Shown: piece after piece, positions 1 through 6,225 of the stretch
Position numbering within the stretch: the stretch's first letter is position 1
How the letters are laid out: every line of letters starts with the position of its first letter
Origin: Acidobacteriota bacterium
GTDB lineage: Bacteria > Pseudomonadota > Alphaproteobacteria > Caulobacterales > Hyphomonadaceae
Reading direction: 5' to 3'
DNA length: 13,214 nucleotides
Assembly: GCA_016712445.1 (NCBI GenBank)
Contig: JADJRB010000012.1
Span: 1 to 13,214 of the forward strand
The notes under the pieces: generated by a model
The model's database searches: none
Seen by the model: only the letters and a program-made list of their open reading frames with translations
Told to the model about the DNA's origin: nothing
Program-made: the position numbers and the translations under genes

Positions 1-1
1 C

Positions 2-306
2 TCGCTTAGTTTCATCAACACGCCCATAACGACGCCGATAGCAACAGGCGCTGCGAGAATACGGCCTCTGGTGGATGGCGGGCGGGACAATTCGCAACGG
101 GCCGATCCAGTACCGCGTGGCGGCGTGCGCACGTCGATTATGGCCATCGAGACCAACTGAAGCAATATCTGCGGCCGGTCCTGAATAACAATGCTGGCGA
201 TGCGACTGCCGGCGGCTGGGAGTCGTTCGGGTGGGATCCCGCCGTCGCGCTTACAATCAACGCCCGGAACTCAATTCACGCTGGCGGGCGTCCTGACGGA
301 GAATAG
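2..306 (+). pseudogene. 3' end of an upstream late gene, frame-broken
   Basis: Two overlapping open stretches have protein-like composition. One enters from the left edge and stops at 158-160, ending in TSIMAIETN. The other, one frame over, runs to a TAG at 304-306 through DQLKQYLRPVLNNNAG and ESFGWDPAVAL. A single-base shift near 150-157 (at ATCGAGACCAACTG) would join them into one C-terminal region of about 100 residues. I do not recognise the protein. Its place directly before the lysis genes suggests a tail or other late structural gene, but that is inference from position only. The alternative is two unrelated short frames. Confidence 0.35.
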
Positions 307-366
307 CCTAATGGAGAATTTTCGTTATGACTGTGATTGCCTCACAAATCCACGGCCGGCGATAAG

Positions 367-727
367 ATGGCGAACGATGATGACCAACCGCGTTGAGCAG
401 TTCGATCCCCCGATACCGAGATAAAGACGACGCACCTTAACGCTGCGGCTGTTGAGTCGAACAACTCGCGAGCGTTTTTTGCGATCACATCCGCAAGAGA
501 GGATAGGACAGAGCAGAGATAGCGCGAAAACTGGAAAAGATCGCGCTTTGGTTGAGTTCGCATAGACGAGAGAATTAAGCAAATTGAAATACGTAATGTC
601 ATTGCAGACGATGCCCGCGCAAAGTTTGCGAAAAAGCTATTGGAGATATAACAATCAAGGCGTGACGCTTGTCGCCGTTCTGGTCGGCGCCATAGTCGCG
701 TTGATAAAGCTCAAATCTGGCTGGTAG
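367..727 (+). pseudogene. Membrane-anchored lysis-accessory-like gene broken by several frameshifts
   Basis: No single frame is open across this stretch, but consecutive frames give a coherent protein when joined: MANDDDQPR (from 367), VEQFDPPIPR (392-421), NAAAVESNNSRAFFAITSAR (from 439), AEIARKLEKIALWLSS (from 513), DERIKQIEIRNVIADDARAK (from 565), and the end GVTLVAVLVGAIVALIKL up to TAG at 725-727. The rebuilt product is about 120 residues: a charged, coiled-coil-like region followed by one C-terminal membrane helix. That layout, just upstream of a holin, resembles XhlA-type lysis accessory proteins, but the family is not proven. About five shifts in 360 bases are needed, so it is either a decayed gene or low-quality sequence. 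The 43-residue frame at 596-727 could in principle be translated alone. Confidence 0.45.
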
Positions 728-730
728 TGA

Positions 731-1318
731 GAGAGCAACGGCTTCTCCGACGATTTCGACTGGAAGGGAACACTTAAGGCCATCGCACCGACTGTTGCCG
801 GACTCCTGGCGGCGCCCGTTGGGTTCGGGCCGCTGGCTAATGCGGGCGTTCGGGCGATCCTTGATGCGGCGTTCCCGGAGGAAGACCACGCGGCTCTTTC
901 TCCGCCGGAGCTAGAGCAGAAGCTCTCGACAGCGCTTGCGGGCGGCCAACTCACGCCGGAACAGATCGCGGCGATGCACCAGGCGGACCTGGACTATCAG
1001 CAGCGCATCGCCGAGCTCGGCCTCGACGGCCTAAAGGTCGATGCGGCTGACAGGGACAGCGCCCGCAAGCGCGAGATAGCGGTAAAAGACAAGGTGCCGG
1101 CGGTGCTCTCCGCAATAGCGGTCATCGGGTTCTTTGGCGTGCTGGCGGCATTGTTCTTCGTCACCATCCCGGAGAAAAACGCCGAGGTGATCTTTATGAT
1201 GATTGGCTCCGGCGTGGTCGGCGCGTTCACGATCGTCCTTAATTACTACTTCGGCTCTAGCAGCGGCAGCCGATTGAAGACACTGGCGCTAGCCGATTCT
1301 GCGAAGGACAAGCCGTGA
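731..1318 (+). CDS. Phage holin, three-helix GTA/phage type (start codon missing)
   Basis: Likely inner-membrane holin that releases or exposes the endolysin at lysis. The frame is open from 731 and carries the usual N-terminal segment of this family (DWKGTLKAIAPTVAGLLAAP), a charged middle (RDSARKREIAVKDKVPAVLS) and two strong membrane helices (IAVIGFFGVLAALFFV and MMIGSGVVGAFTIVLNYYF). This matches the 3TM holin family seen in gene-transfer agents and phages. There is no ATG, GTG or TTG in frame before ATG 974. Starting there would remove the conserved first third, so the true start was probably next to GAGAGAGCAACGG at 731-742 and has been lost by a small deletion or sequencing error. The stop overlaps the endolysin GTG by GTGA. 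Confidence 0.75.
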   Translation, partial: ESNGFSDDFDWKGTLKAIAPTVAGLLAAPVGFGPLANAGVRAILDAAFPEEDHAALSPPELEQKLSTALAGGQLTPEQIAAMHQADLDYQQRIAELGLDGLKVDAADRDSARKREIAVKDKVPAVLSAIAVIGFFGVLAALFFVTIPEKNAEVIFMMIGSGVVGAFTIVLNYYFGSSSGSRLKTLALADSAKDKP

Positions 1319-2031
1319 TCATTGATCGCAAGACGTTCTTTGACGGCTACCGCGGCGCGTTCGGCAAACTCAACCAGTCGCAGGTTGACGGGATCGAAAC
1401 GCTTCTTGGGTTCATCGAGGCGGATGATCCATCTGATATCCGCAACGTCGCCTACCTGCTGGCGACGACGAAGCACGAATGCGCCGACACATGGGAGCCG
1501 ATCGAGGAACGAGGGCCGCAGAAGTATTTCGACAAGTACGGGTACAACACGACGATCGGCCGCACGCTCGGCAATACGCAGCCGGGCGACGGCTATCTCT
1601 ATCGCGGCCGCGGCTACGTGCAGCTTACCGGCAGGCGGAACTACACGATCTTCGGCGATCTGCTCGGCATTGATCTGGTCGGCAATCCCTATCTCGCCAA
1701 AGACCCGAAGACGGCCTTCGCGATCATGGCCGTCGGCATGGCGCGCGGCCTGTTCACCGGCAAGAAACTCAGCGATTACATCAACGCCGGCGGAACCGAT
1801 TACATCAACGCTCGCCGCGTCGTCAACGGCCTCGACAAGGCGCAGTTGATCGCGGATTACGCCGGCGCGTTCGAGAAGGTCATCAGAGCCGCAACTCGGG
1901 TTGCCGCGGCGGTCGCTGATGCGCAAGTCGGGCCGGTCGATACATCCGACGCCGCGAAGTACGCATCGCTTGTTTCTGCCGTCCGCAAGGCCCTAGCGCA
2001 GCTACAGGCTGCACTTGATGACGCATCATGA
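1315..2031 (+). CDS. Endolysin, glycoside hydrolase family 19 (chitinase-like)
   Basis: Peptidoglycan-degrading lysis enzyme of 238 residues. GH19 hallmarks are visible: TTKHECADTWEPIEE around residues 51-65, where E55 is the likely general acid, and DGYLYRGRGYVQLTGRRNY around 92-110, the substrate-cleft signature. A C-terminal Ala-rich helical tail follows (about residues 190-238). It starts at GTG 1315, overlapping the holin stop as GTGA, which suggests coupled translation. There is no signal peptide, so export should depend on the holin. It is intact, unlike its neighbours on both sides. The family call is firm; cleavage of peptidoglycan rather than chitin is inferred from the lysis context. 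Confidence 0.92.
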   Translation: MIIDRKTFFDGYRGAFGKLNQSQVDGIETLLGFIEADDPSDIRNVAYLLATTKHECADTWEPIEERGPQKYFDKYGYNTTIGRTLGNTQPGDGYLYRGRGYVQLTGRRNYTIFGDLLGIDLVGNPYLAKDPKTAFAIMAVGMARGLFTGKKLSDYINAGGTDYINARRVVNGLDKAQLIADYAGAFEKVIRAATRVAAAVADAQVGPVDTSDAAKYASLVSAVRKALAQLQAALDDAS

Positions 2032-2300
2032 ACCGCGCTGAGCGGGTTATCGACGTTATCGCCCGGATGCGCGGCGGATACGAGCCGAGCGATGTGCTCG
2101 AGCCGGTCGACTACATCTGGGCCGACGCGATCGTCGAGACGCTGCGGCGGGAGGGTTTGTTGAATGAGCCCGTCAATCTGATTCCGGGAGCCGCGCGAAT
2201 GATCGCCATCTGGCCTGGTCTCGTCGATGCGTCGGAGCGCAAGGGGTGGAAGACGGGATCGCCTGCGCGCCGTATGAGCCGATCCTGCAATGGGGCATGA
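2028..2300 (+). CDS. Hypothetical protein, 90 residues, between endolysin and DUF1353-like gene
   Basis: ATG 2028 overlaps the endolysin stop (ATGA) and the stop at 2298-2300 overlaps the next ATG (ATGA at 2297), so both ends fit a tightly coupled late operon. The N-terminal two thirds look like a folded small protein (MNRAERVIDVIARMRGGYEP, then VDYIWADAIVETLRREGLL). The last 20 or so residues are Arg/Ser-rich and less convincing, so a frameshift near the G run at 2242-2246 is possible. No signal peptide or membrane helix is seen, and I do not recognise the family. The position suggests a late or lysis-associated role, nothing firmer. Confidence 0.6.
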   Translation: MNRAERVIDVIARMRGGYEPSDVLEPVDYIWADAIVETLRREGLLNEPVNLIPGAARMIAIWPGLVDASERKGWKTGSPARRMSRSCNGA

Positions 2301-2852
2301 ACGCCGAAGCCGATGACGCTTACTGCACGGCCTATTTCACGGCCTTGCCTATGGAGGATCACCCCGTGCGACTTCGTAACGTCCGCATCGAAGGCGACTT
2401 CGACAGCATTCGATCCCCGGCGATGACGAGCACCGGTTGACCGCGCGTGCTGTGTGGATCGCATGGGAATGGCGGACGGACGGTGATGACGCGTGGCGCA
2501 GCGAGCGGCTGATGATCCCCGATCATACCCGATGGGATGGCGCGTCGCGGCCGGGCATCGTCGGCTGGCTGGTGCCGCGCTGGGGCGTGTTCTCTGCCGC
2601 CTCGCTCGGGCACGATTATGCGTTCCGACATCGCGTTTCTGTCGAATGGCCAGCGCATCAGCCGCAAGCACACGGACTTGCTGTTCCTGGCACTGATGCG
2701 GCGCCTTGCCTCCGAGGCGGGTCACGGGCGGATGGAAAGCGGCGGCGCAGCTCTGGCTCGCCGATGTCATGTACCGCGCTGTTCGCTGGTTCGGCGAGCA
2801 CATGGGACAAGCACGACGCAGAGTTTGCATCGTGATTCCGCTATCACGGTAG
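2297..2852 (+). CDS. DUF1353-family-like protein, read across three frameshifts
   Basis: The frame begins at ATG 2297 (ATGA overlap with the preceding stop), MNAEADDAYCTAYFTALPME onward, and must change frame near 2415-2425 (the CCCC run), near 2630-2637 and near 2730-2740. It then ends at TAG 2850-2852. Joined, it is about 180 residues and contains ERLMIPDHTRWDGASRPGI, GWLVPRWG and AASLGHDYAF. These correspond to the DUF1353 pattern of an entry strand, a D-x-AS-x-P turn, a hydrophobic stretch and a HD(W/Y) motif, followed by KHTDLLFLALMRR and a helical tail (AQLWLADVMYRAVRWFGEHM). DUF1353 proteins are common beside phage lysis genes, and their role is unknown. The C terminus lies 16 bases from the stop of the convergent operon. 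Confidence 0.6.
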
Positions 2853-2868
2853 CTGGGAAGGCGCCGGC

Positions 2869-3568
2869 TCACTGCAATTGCATAGCCTCGGCAAACGTGA
2901 CCACACGGTCAAGGCCGATCGCGATCTCGCACACTAGCGCGCCATCCGAGAAATCGGTGCGGATCGAGCACGACGCCATCTCCCTTCCGTCGACCTCGAT
3001 GTCCAGCGTGCTGGTCGAGTAGGCCGGGAGCCGTTCGCTTTCGACCACTCGGATCGGGCGGCCGGTAAACCGGCTGATCTCCGCGCTGACGGCGGAAATC
3101 AATGGCGACCGATAGTCTGCCTTGGTGCCGACCGCGTAGATGCACTGCACCTCGAGCTGCCAAAATTCGTGGAACCGCAGCTTCGCAGCCGACGCGCCGT
3201 CGTTAGTCTCACGGCGGAACGATTTGCCGGCCTGCCAGACACACAGCGGCAGCTTGGTCTTCCCGCCGCTCAGCATCTTCCTCGCCCAGGAATAACTGCT
3301 GTCGGTCGTCTCTGCGCGCAGACACAAATGGTCGCCTCCGGCATGGTGGTTCGTGAGGAACACGTCATCGTCGCCGTAAGCGGCACTGACGTGGCTGCGT
3401 GGGGCGAGGCACGGCCCTTCTACCCGGATCACCCGCCACGCAGGGGTTAATCCCGAGGAGCGTACGCCGCACCACCGCTGCGCACCTAGCCATGAACGCT
3501 TCGCGCAACTCAATCTCGGACTCCCCCCAAAAGCGCAAGCCGCCTAATCCATACAGAGCGTCACTCAT
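2869..3568 (-). CDS. Stand-alone class II aminoacyl-tRNA-synthetase-like catalytic domain (one frameshift)
   Basis: Reading across one shift at the AACCCC run (about 3441-3448) gives a protein of about 232 residues with all three class II motifs: motif 1 around 40-60 (INPAWRVIRVEGPCLAPRS), motif 2 around 117-140 (SFRRE, a loop, then RFHEFWQLE) and motif 3 around 214-222 (EIAIGLDRV). RAETT near 84-88 sits where glycyl-tRNA synthetases have RPETAQG, so the glycyl/threonyl side of class II is closest. No anticodon-binding or tRNA-body domain is present, and the protein is about half the length of a true synthetase. It could activate an amino acid for a non-tRNA acceptor, act on tRNA as a fragment, or be a non-catalytic paralogue. 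ATG 3568 has GGAGG five bases upstream. It is the last gene of the leftward operon. Confidence 0.75.
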
Positions 3569-3604
3569 CACTGCCTCCATTTGCGATGGTATTTGCGGCG
3601 CTGG

Positions 3605-3924
3605 TCACCCTTCGACATCCTTAATCGCGGCGTCGATCATGGTGCGCCACCCGTCTTCTGCGACAAAACCCTCCACAGGCCGTGCGCCCGCTCTGCTTCA
3701 GTCACCATAGCCTCGCTCGGCTCGCGGATCGCCCGCAGCACGGCGGCGAGGTTGAGGCGGTCGCAGGCGGCTTGGGCTTCTTCCCTAGACGGGAACCGAA
3801 CGCCATCGTCGGATTCGACTATCCGCCTCGTAAACCACCCACCCACAATCCCATCTCTCCCACAGCGGTACTCGTAACCACATAGCCACCGCCGCGTCGC
3901 CTTAGCCGCTTCGTCGATGTTCAT
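3605..3924 (-). CDS. Hypothetical protein, about 106 residues, one frameshift near the C terminus
   Basis: ATG 3924 overlaps the upstream stop (ATGA). The main frame reads MNIDEAAKATRRWLCGYEYR, then RFPSREEAQAACDRLN and REPSEAMVTEAERAHGLWR. It then runs into a weak end at 3637. Shifting frame at the TTTT run (about 3668-3674) gives FVAEDGWRTMIDAAIKDVEG and a stop at 3605. That is the kind of ending (W..MIDAA) often seen in small phage proteins carrying a REP(S/T)EAMV segment, so I prefer it. The function is unknown and no membrane segment is seen. Its first 19 bases nearly repeat those of the next gene upstream. Confidence 0.65.
3906..3924 (-). repeat. Repeated gene-start sequence, copy 1 (partner at 4082-4100)
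   Basis: The first 19 bases of the gene ending at 3605 (read on the minus strand) match 17 of 19 bases at the start of the adjacent upstream gene. Both encode (M/V)NIDEA. The two proteins diverge afterwards. This suggests either tandem paralogues that have diverged or a copied translation-start segment. Confidence 0.6.
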
Positions 3925-4100
3925 TTCGATTCCTCAGCCAAGACATACTTCACCGACTTACGCCCGCACTCTCCGCACGGCTCGTAAACGTCTTCCCAGC
4001 ACCACGTCCGTCCGTCCGAATAGCACAGCCGATCGCACTCGTTACACCACGGCGCCAACCAGATAGCCGCGTGACGCTGTTCCGCTTCGTCAATGTTCAC
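3921..4100 (-). CDS. Small zinc-ribbon-like protein, 59 residues (GTG start)
   Basis: The GTG at 4100 overlaps the upstream stop (GTGA), and the stop overlaps the next ATG (ATGA), which fixes both ends. The protein starts VNIDEAEQRHAAIWLAPWC and contains WCNECDRLC and, 20 residues on, EPCGECGRK. These two CxxC pairs are typical of a small zinc ribbon. No nucleic-acid partner can be read from the sequence. Small treble-clef or zinc-ribbon proteins of this size are common in phage early operons and mostly have no known function. The call of a metal site is inferred from Cys spacing alone. Confidence 0.7.
   Translation of the reverse strand: MNIDEAEQRHAAIWLAPWCNECDRLCYSDGRTWCWEDVYEPCGECGRKSVKYVLAEESK
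4082..4100 (-). repeat. Repeated gene-start sequence, copy 2 (partner at 3906-3924)
   Basis: It differs from copy 1 at two positions: the start codon (GTG here, ATG there) and one silent third position. The copies lie 176 bases apart on the same strand. Confidence 0.6.
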
Positions 4101-4288
4101 TGGTCGCGATCCTCGGTAAAGTTGCTAATCGCTCCGCACCGCATGCACAACTCCATGCCGCCTAAGCCGTAGCCACCATAGAACCCGTAATGCGCTGTGA
4201 CATCGCACTCGCCACAGCATTCCTGGTCGCCGCACAACTCCTGCTTGTGCTCTCGGAGCTTTCCATCGATGAATGCCGCGCTTGTCAC
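4097..4288 (-). CDS. Small Cys-rich protein, 63 residues (GTG start)
   Basis: It starts at GTG 4288, overlapping the stop of the gene before it (GTGA), and ends overlapping the next GTG. Seven cysteines are seen: ELCGDQECCGEC near the middle and LCMRCG toward the end, separated by a Gly/Tyr-rich stretch (HYGFYGGYGLGGM). The C-x4-C-C-x2-C and C-x2-C spacing suggests one or two metal sites. I do not recognise a family. It is the second of three consecutive Cys-rich genes in this operon, so a shared role such as zinc-dependent host-factor binding is conceivable but unsupported. Confidence 0.65.
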   Translation of the reverse strand: MTSAAFIDGKLREHKQELCGDQECCGECDVTAHYGFYGGYGLGGMELCMRCGAISNFTEDRDQ

Positions 4289-4410
4289 TCCTCGCGCTCC
4301 TTCTGCTCGGCGATCAGGGCGTCTCGGAGCATCGTGTAAAGCGTCTCACAATCGTTTTCACCGGCTGCGTAGATTGCATCTAATGCCCGCTCGCTCGGCG
4401 TCTCCGGCAT
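4285..4410 (-). CDS. Short ORF, 41 residues, or the displaced C terminus of the gene before it
   Basis: The frame from ATG 4410 (MPETPSERALDAIYAAGEND, then LYTMLRDALIAEQKEREE) has good helical protein character and its stop overlaps the next GTG. It overlaps the end of the 4358-4795 gene by about 50 bases in another frame. No clear Shine-Dalgarno precedes 4410. An equally good reading is that a shift near 4390-4400 (GAGCGAGCG) joins AGDAERA of the upstream gene to LDAIYAAGEND here, making one protein of about 165 residues. Function unknown. Confidence 0.5.
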   Translation of the reverse strand: MPETPSERALDAIYAAGENDCETLYTMLRDALIAEQKEREE

Positions 4411-4795
4411 CACGGGACCGGCAGTAGTCAAGGAATCCTTGATGACCTGGCAGCAGCGCGAGGATGCGGTCGGCAACAGCCCCGGCCGAGACGGACTCGT
4501 CGTATCGATCATCTGCAATGCCGTCTGCGATCCGCTCCCGCAGTCCTTCCGGCGCACGGATGCTCTCCGCGATCAGCGCCCGCTCCCGCCAGTACGCGTG
4601 AGACCATACAGAGACCTTTTCAGGGTCGATGTCGTCGCTGGGTAACTGCGCACGGGCGGCGCGGATGGCGAGGAGTTCGTTGAGCATCTGCCGAACTTCA
4701 TGGGTGGTCGGCAATGTGTCTGTCGCTACCCAATCACCGGCGGCGCCAAAATATTCGCGCAACTCCCGCAACCGCGCGTCACTGATCTTGGTCAT
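4358..4795 (-). CDS. Hypothetical phage early protein, 145 residues
   Basis: ATG 4795 has GGGAG seven bases upstream and overlaps the stop of the preceding small gene (ATGA). The protein is mostly helical and charged: MTKISDARLRELREYFGAAG, then TTHEVRQMLNELLAIRAAR, and WSHAYWRERALIAESIRAPE, with VADRILALLPG toward the end. Proteins opening with a D.RLRE(L/I)R.Y segment are frequent in proteobacterial phages and have no assigned function. The last 20 or so residues (DAGDAERAGIRCNLRSR) may be read out of frame; see the overlapping frame at 4285-4410. No membrane helix or Cys site is present. Confidence 0.7.
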   Translation of the reverse strand: MTKISDARLRELREYFGAAGDWVATDTLPTTHEVRQMLNELLAIRAARAQLPSDDIDPEKVSVWSHAYWRERALIAESIRAPEGLRERIADGIADDRYDESVSAGAVADRILALLPGHQGFLDYCRSRDAGDAERAGIRCNLRSR

Positions 4796-4893
4796 TCGTC
4801 GTCTCCCCACGGAAGCGGGCACGAGCGCCCCGGAACGTGCCGGCTCACCGTCGAGCAGTTGCGGGCAGTCCGGATGGATGCACTCACCGTCAC
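4792..4893 (-). CDS. Very short Cys-containing ORF, 33 residues, probably with compensating frameshifts
   Basis: An uninterrupted frame joins a GTG at 4893 (GTGA overlap with the upstream stop) to a TGA at 4792 (ATGA overlap with the next start), so a gene clearly sits in this slot. The in-frame product begins VTVSASIRTARNCS and ends GRSCPLPWGDDE. The middle looks more protein-like one frame over (GECIHPDCPQLLDGEPARSG), which would add a C-x4-C pair. I infer that the original protein was GECIHPDCPQLLDGEPARSG running into SCPLPWGDDE, displaced by two opposite single-base shifts near 4885 and 4825. A small metal-binding peptide is then likely; function unknown. Confidence 0.5.
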   Translation of the reverse strand: MTVSASIRTARNCSTVSRHVPGRSCPLPWGDDE

Positions 4894-5219
4894 TGCGCGC
4901 AGCGCGGCAGGCGCTCCTCGTCCTTTGCTATAGCTGCCGCAACCTTACCCGCAAGCGGGTTGTAGTGGATCGACGGATCGAGACACGCGATCACCAGTTT
5001 GCCAGCGTGCACATCGCGATCGGAGTCCCATAGTTCGTGTAGCTTCACGAAGACTGCACGCACATCCGCCAGCGCCTCGCGCAGCCGGTCCCGCTCAGCC
5101 TCCGCCGCCTCGGCTCGTTGGGCCATCAACAACCACGTCGCGGCACGGGCGCGGATGGCTTCCATATCCTCCTGCAATTCGTTCTCGTCGATCTTGCACT
5201 GCTCGTGTTCGTCCATCAT
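4890..5219 (-). CDS. Coiled-coil protein, 109 residues
   Basis: The frame opens with tandem ATGs at 5219 and 5216; the first overlaps a TGA of the upstream gene. Residues 14-55 are strongly charged with heptad-like hydrophobics (NELQEDMEAIRARAATWLLM, then RAEAAEAERDRLREALADVR), typical of a coiled coil. A less regular C-terminal half follows (KLVIACLDPSIHYNPLAGKV). Coiled-coil proteins with an AEAERDRLREAL segment are widespread in phages of high-GC bacteria and mostly unassigned. No enzymatic motif, membrane segment or Cys site is seen. Confidence 0.72.
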   Translation of the reverse strand: MMDEHEQCKIDENELQEDMEAIRARAATWLLMAQRAEAAEAERDRLREALADVRAVFVKLHELWDSDRDVHAGKLVIACLDPSIHYNPLAGKVAAAIAKDEERLPRCAQ

Positions 5220-5531
5220 GCCCCTGGCCTTTCTCCAACTCGACCGCGCGGCGGGTGGCGTCCACGTGGTCGGCGATCGCCTTCAGGTGGCCTTGGATCG
5301 TCGCGTTTTTCATCGTTTGCAACCATCTTGGCGTGCGCTGCCGAGTTCGCCTCCCATACAGCGTGCCAGTCGCCGGTATCGACCAGATACGCCAGCGCCT
5401 CGCACCAGGCCGGAACCTGGGAATAAAACCGCGTCTCGCCATCGGTGTTGCTCAGTGGGATGCGGAATATCTCAGTCCTCTCGACCTCGCCCGCGTCCCA
5501 TCGTTGATAGTGTCCCCGCCGCTGCCGGCAT
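5216..5531 (-). CDS. Hypothetical protein(s), frame-broken
   Basis: From ATG 5531 (MPAAAG) a shift at the GGCGGGG run (about 5513-5520) leads into HYQRWDAGEVERTEIFRIPL, then RFYSQVPAWCEALAYLVDTG and WHAVWEANSAAHAKMVAN, which is convincing protein. This frame stays open to TGA 5216, overlapping the next ATG, but its last 30 residues become Arg/Pro-rich. From ATG 5313 another frame reads MKNATIQGHLKAIADHVDAT and VELEKGQG, which is the more natural protein there. So either two coupled genes or one gene with a second shift occupies this stretch. AAAGGAG lies upstream near 5547-5553. Function unknown. Confidence 0.5.
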
Positions 5532-5557
5532 CGCTCGGATCGTCACTCCTTTCGTTG

Positions 5558-5989
5558 TCAGATCAGCGGCGGGGCACTGCCTCGGGGGGGCGCCGAGGAT
5601 GCTTGAAGCGGCTGCACGCGATACGGCGCGCGCTTAGCTTTTGTGACGGTGAGTGCGAGGTTGAGCGGCGCAGACAGGTGGCTCATGTGGCTCACTCTGA
5701 TTCCGCCAACTTGCATGCCGCCGAAGACCACCTTCGGATCGCAATATAGCGTCATCGACCGGCCGACGTATTGCGCGGCATCGACGCCCCAGCCGGCGAT
5801 CATCACGCGCCGCATGCTCTTGCATGGCTTGTACGGCTTGCCGTCGTCGCCCTCGAAATGCACCGCTACCGGCTGATCCGCAGCGCCCGTGCCGGAAACC
5901 TTTGTGATCGTGATCGTGCGCGGGCCAGAAAGCAGATCGTCGGCGTTTAGCTGATCCGACTTCGGGATTACGAATTTCGACATGTCCAT
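5558..5989 (-). CDS. Probable DNA-binding partner of the phage exonuclease, 143 residues
   Basis: ATG 5989 overlaps the upstream TAA (TAATG). The protein has an extended, beta-rich composition: SKFVIPKSDQLNADDLLSGP, ITITKVSG, then GKPYKPCKSMRRVMIAGWG, VGRSMTLYCDPKVVFGG and VGGIRVSHMSHL. I have seen this arrangement in uncharacterised phage proteins encoded next to YqaJ/lambda-type exonucleases. The alternation of strands around a GRSMTLY core looks like an OB-fold, which would suit a single-strand-binding or annealing protein. That function is inference; it does not resemble RecT, Erf or Rad52-type annealases by eye. The C-terminal tail (SSAPPRGSAPPLI) crosses a G7 run at 5584-5590 and may be mis-framed. 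Confidence 0.72.
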   Translation of the reverse strand: MDMSKFVIPKSDQLNADDLLSGPRTITITKVSGTGAADQPVAVHFEGDDGKPYKPCKSMRRVMIAGWGVDAAQYVGRSMTLYCDPKVVFGGMQVGGIRVSHMSHLSAPLNLALTVTKAKRAPYRVQPLQASSAPPRGSAPPLI

Positions 5990-6225
5990 TAGTTTGCGTC
6001 CTCGGAGTCGATGCCGTAATTGCGGAAGACGAACCTGATGCTATCTAGGATCGTGCCGCGCCACATGCCGCAGCCTTCGATGTAGTCGCCGATTTCCCGC
6101 AGCCGGTCGTCAGCATGTCCGCCATGAAATGACCCGCAGTTGCAGGCGGGAATGTCGCATCGTCGGTATCCCCGGCGGCGCAAGAAGTCTTCGAGGTCTT
6201 CCTTCGTCTTGTCCTCAGCGAACAT
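5989..6225 (-). CDS. Small Cys/His-rich protein, 78 residues, beside the exonuclease
   Basis: ATG 6225 overlaps the exonuclease stop (TGATG); the TTG one codon upstream is less likely. The protein reads MFAEDKTKEDLEDFLRRRGY, then CDIPACNCGSFHGGHADDRL and REIGDYIEGCGMWRGTILDS. The C-x4-C-x-C-x4-H-x2-H cluster is a likely metal site. The tight overlaps on both sides place it in the recombination module between the exonuclease and the probable DNA-binding protein. It could be a regulator or structural partner of either; no family function is known to me. Confidence 0.72.
   Translation of the reverse strand: MFAEDKTKEDLEDFLRRRGYRRCDIPACNCGSFHGGHADDRLREIGDYIEGCGMWRGTILDSIRFVFRNYGIDSEDAN

Noticed and set aside
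385..415. tRNA T-arm-like string GTTCGATCCC
   Set aside because: The flanking bases do not form the T stem, and no acceptor or anticodon arm is present.
1246..1926. 226-residue open frame antisense to the endolysin
   Set aside because: Shadow frame of high-GC coding DNA; the GH19 motifs are on the plus strand.
2851..2869. Hairpin AGCTGG/CCGGCT between the convergent operons as a two-way terminator
   Set aside because: Six pairs with a wobble, no T run on either side; too weak to call.
2111..2872. 253-residue open frame antisense to the DUF1353-like region
   Set aside because: Arg/Ser/Pro/Thr-rich shadow; the plus-strand frames carry recognisable motifs and ATGA overlaps.
2869..5560. Programmed ribosomal frameshifting as the cause of the broken frames
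   Set aside because: The shifts occur in many unrelated genes at varied sites without a common slippery motif plus structure; sequence error or decay is simpler.
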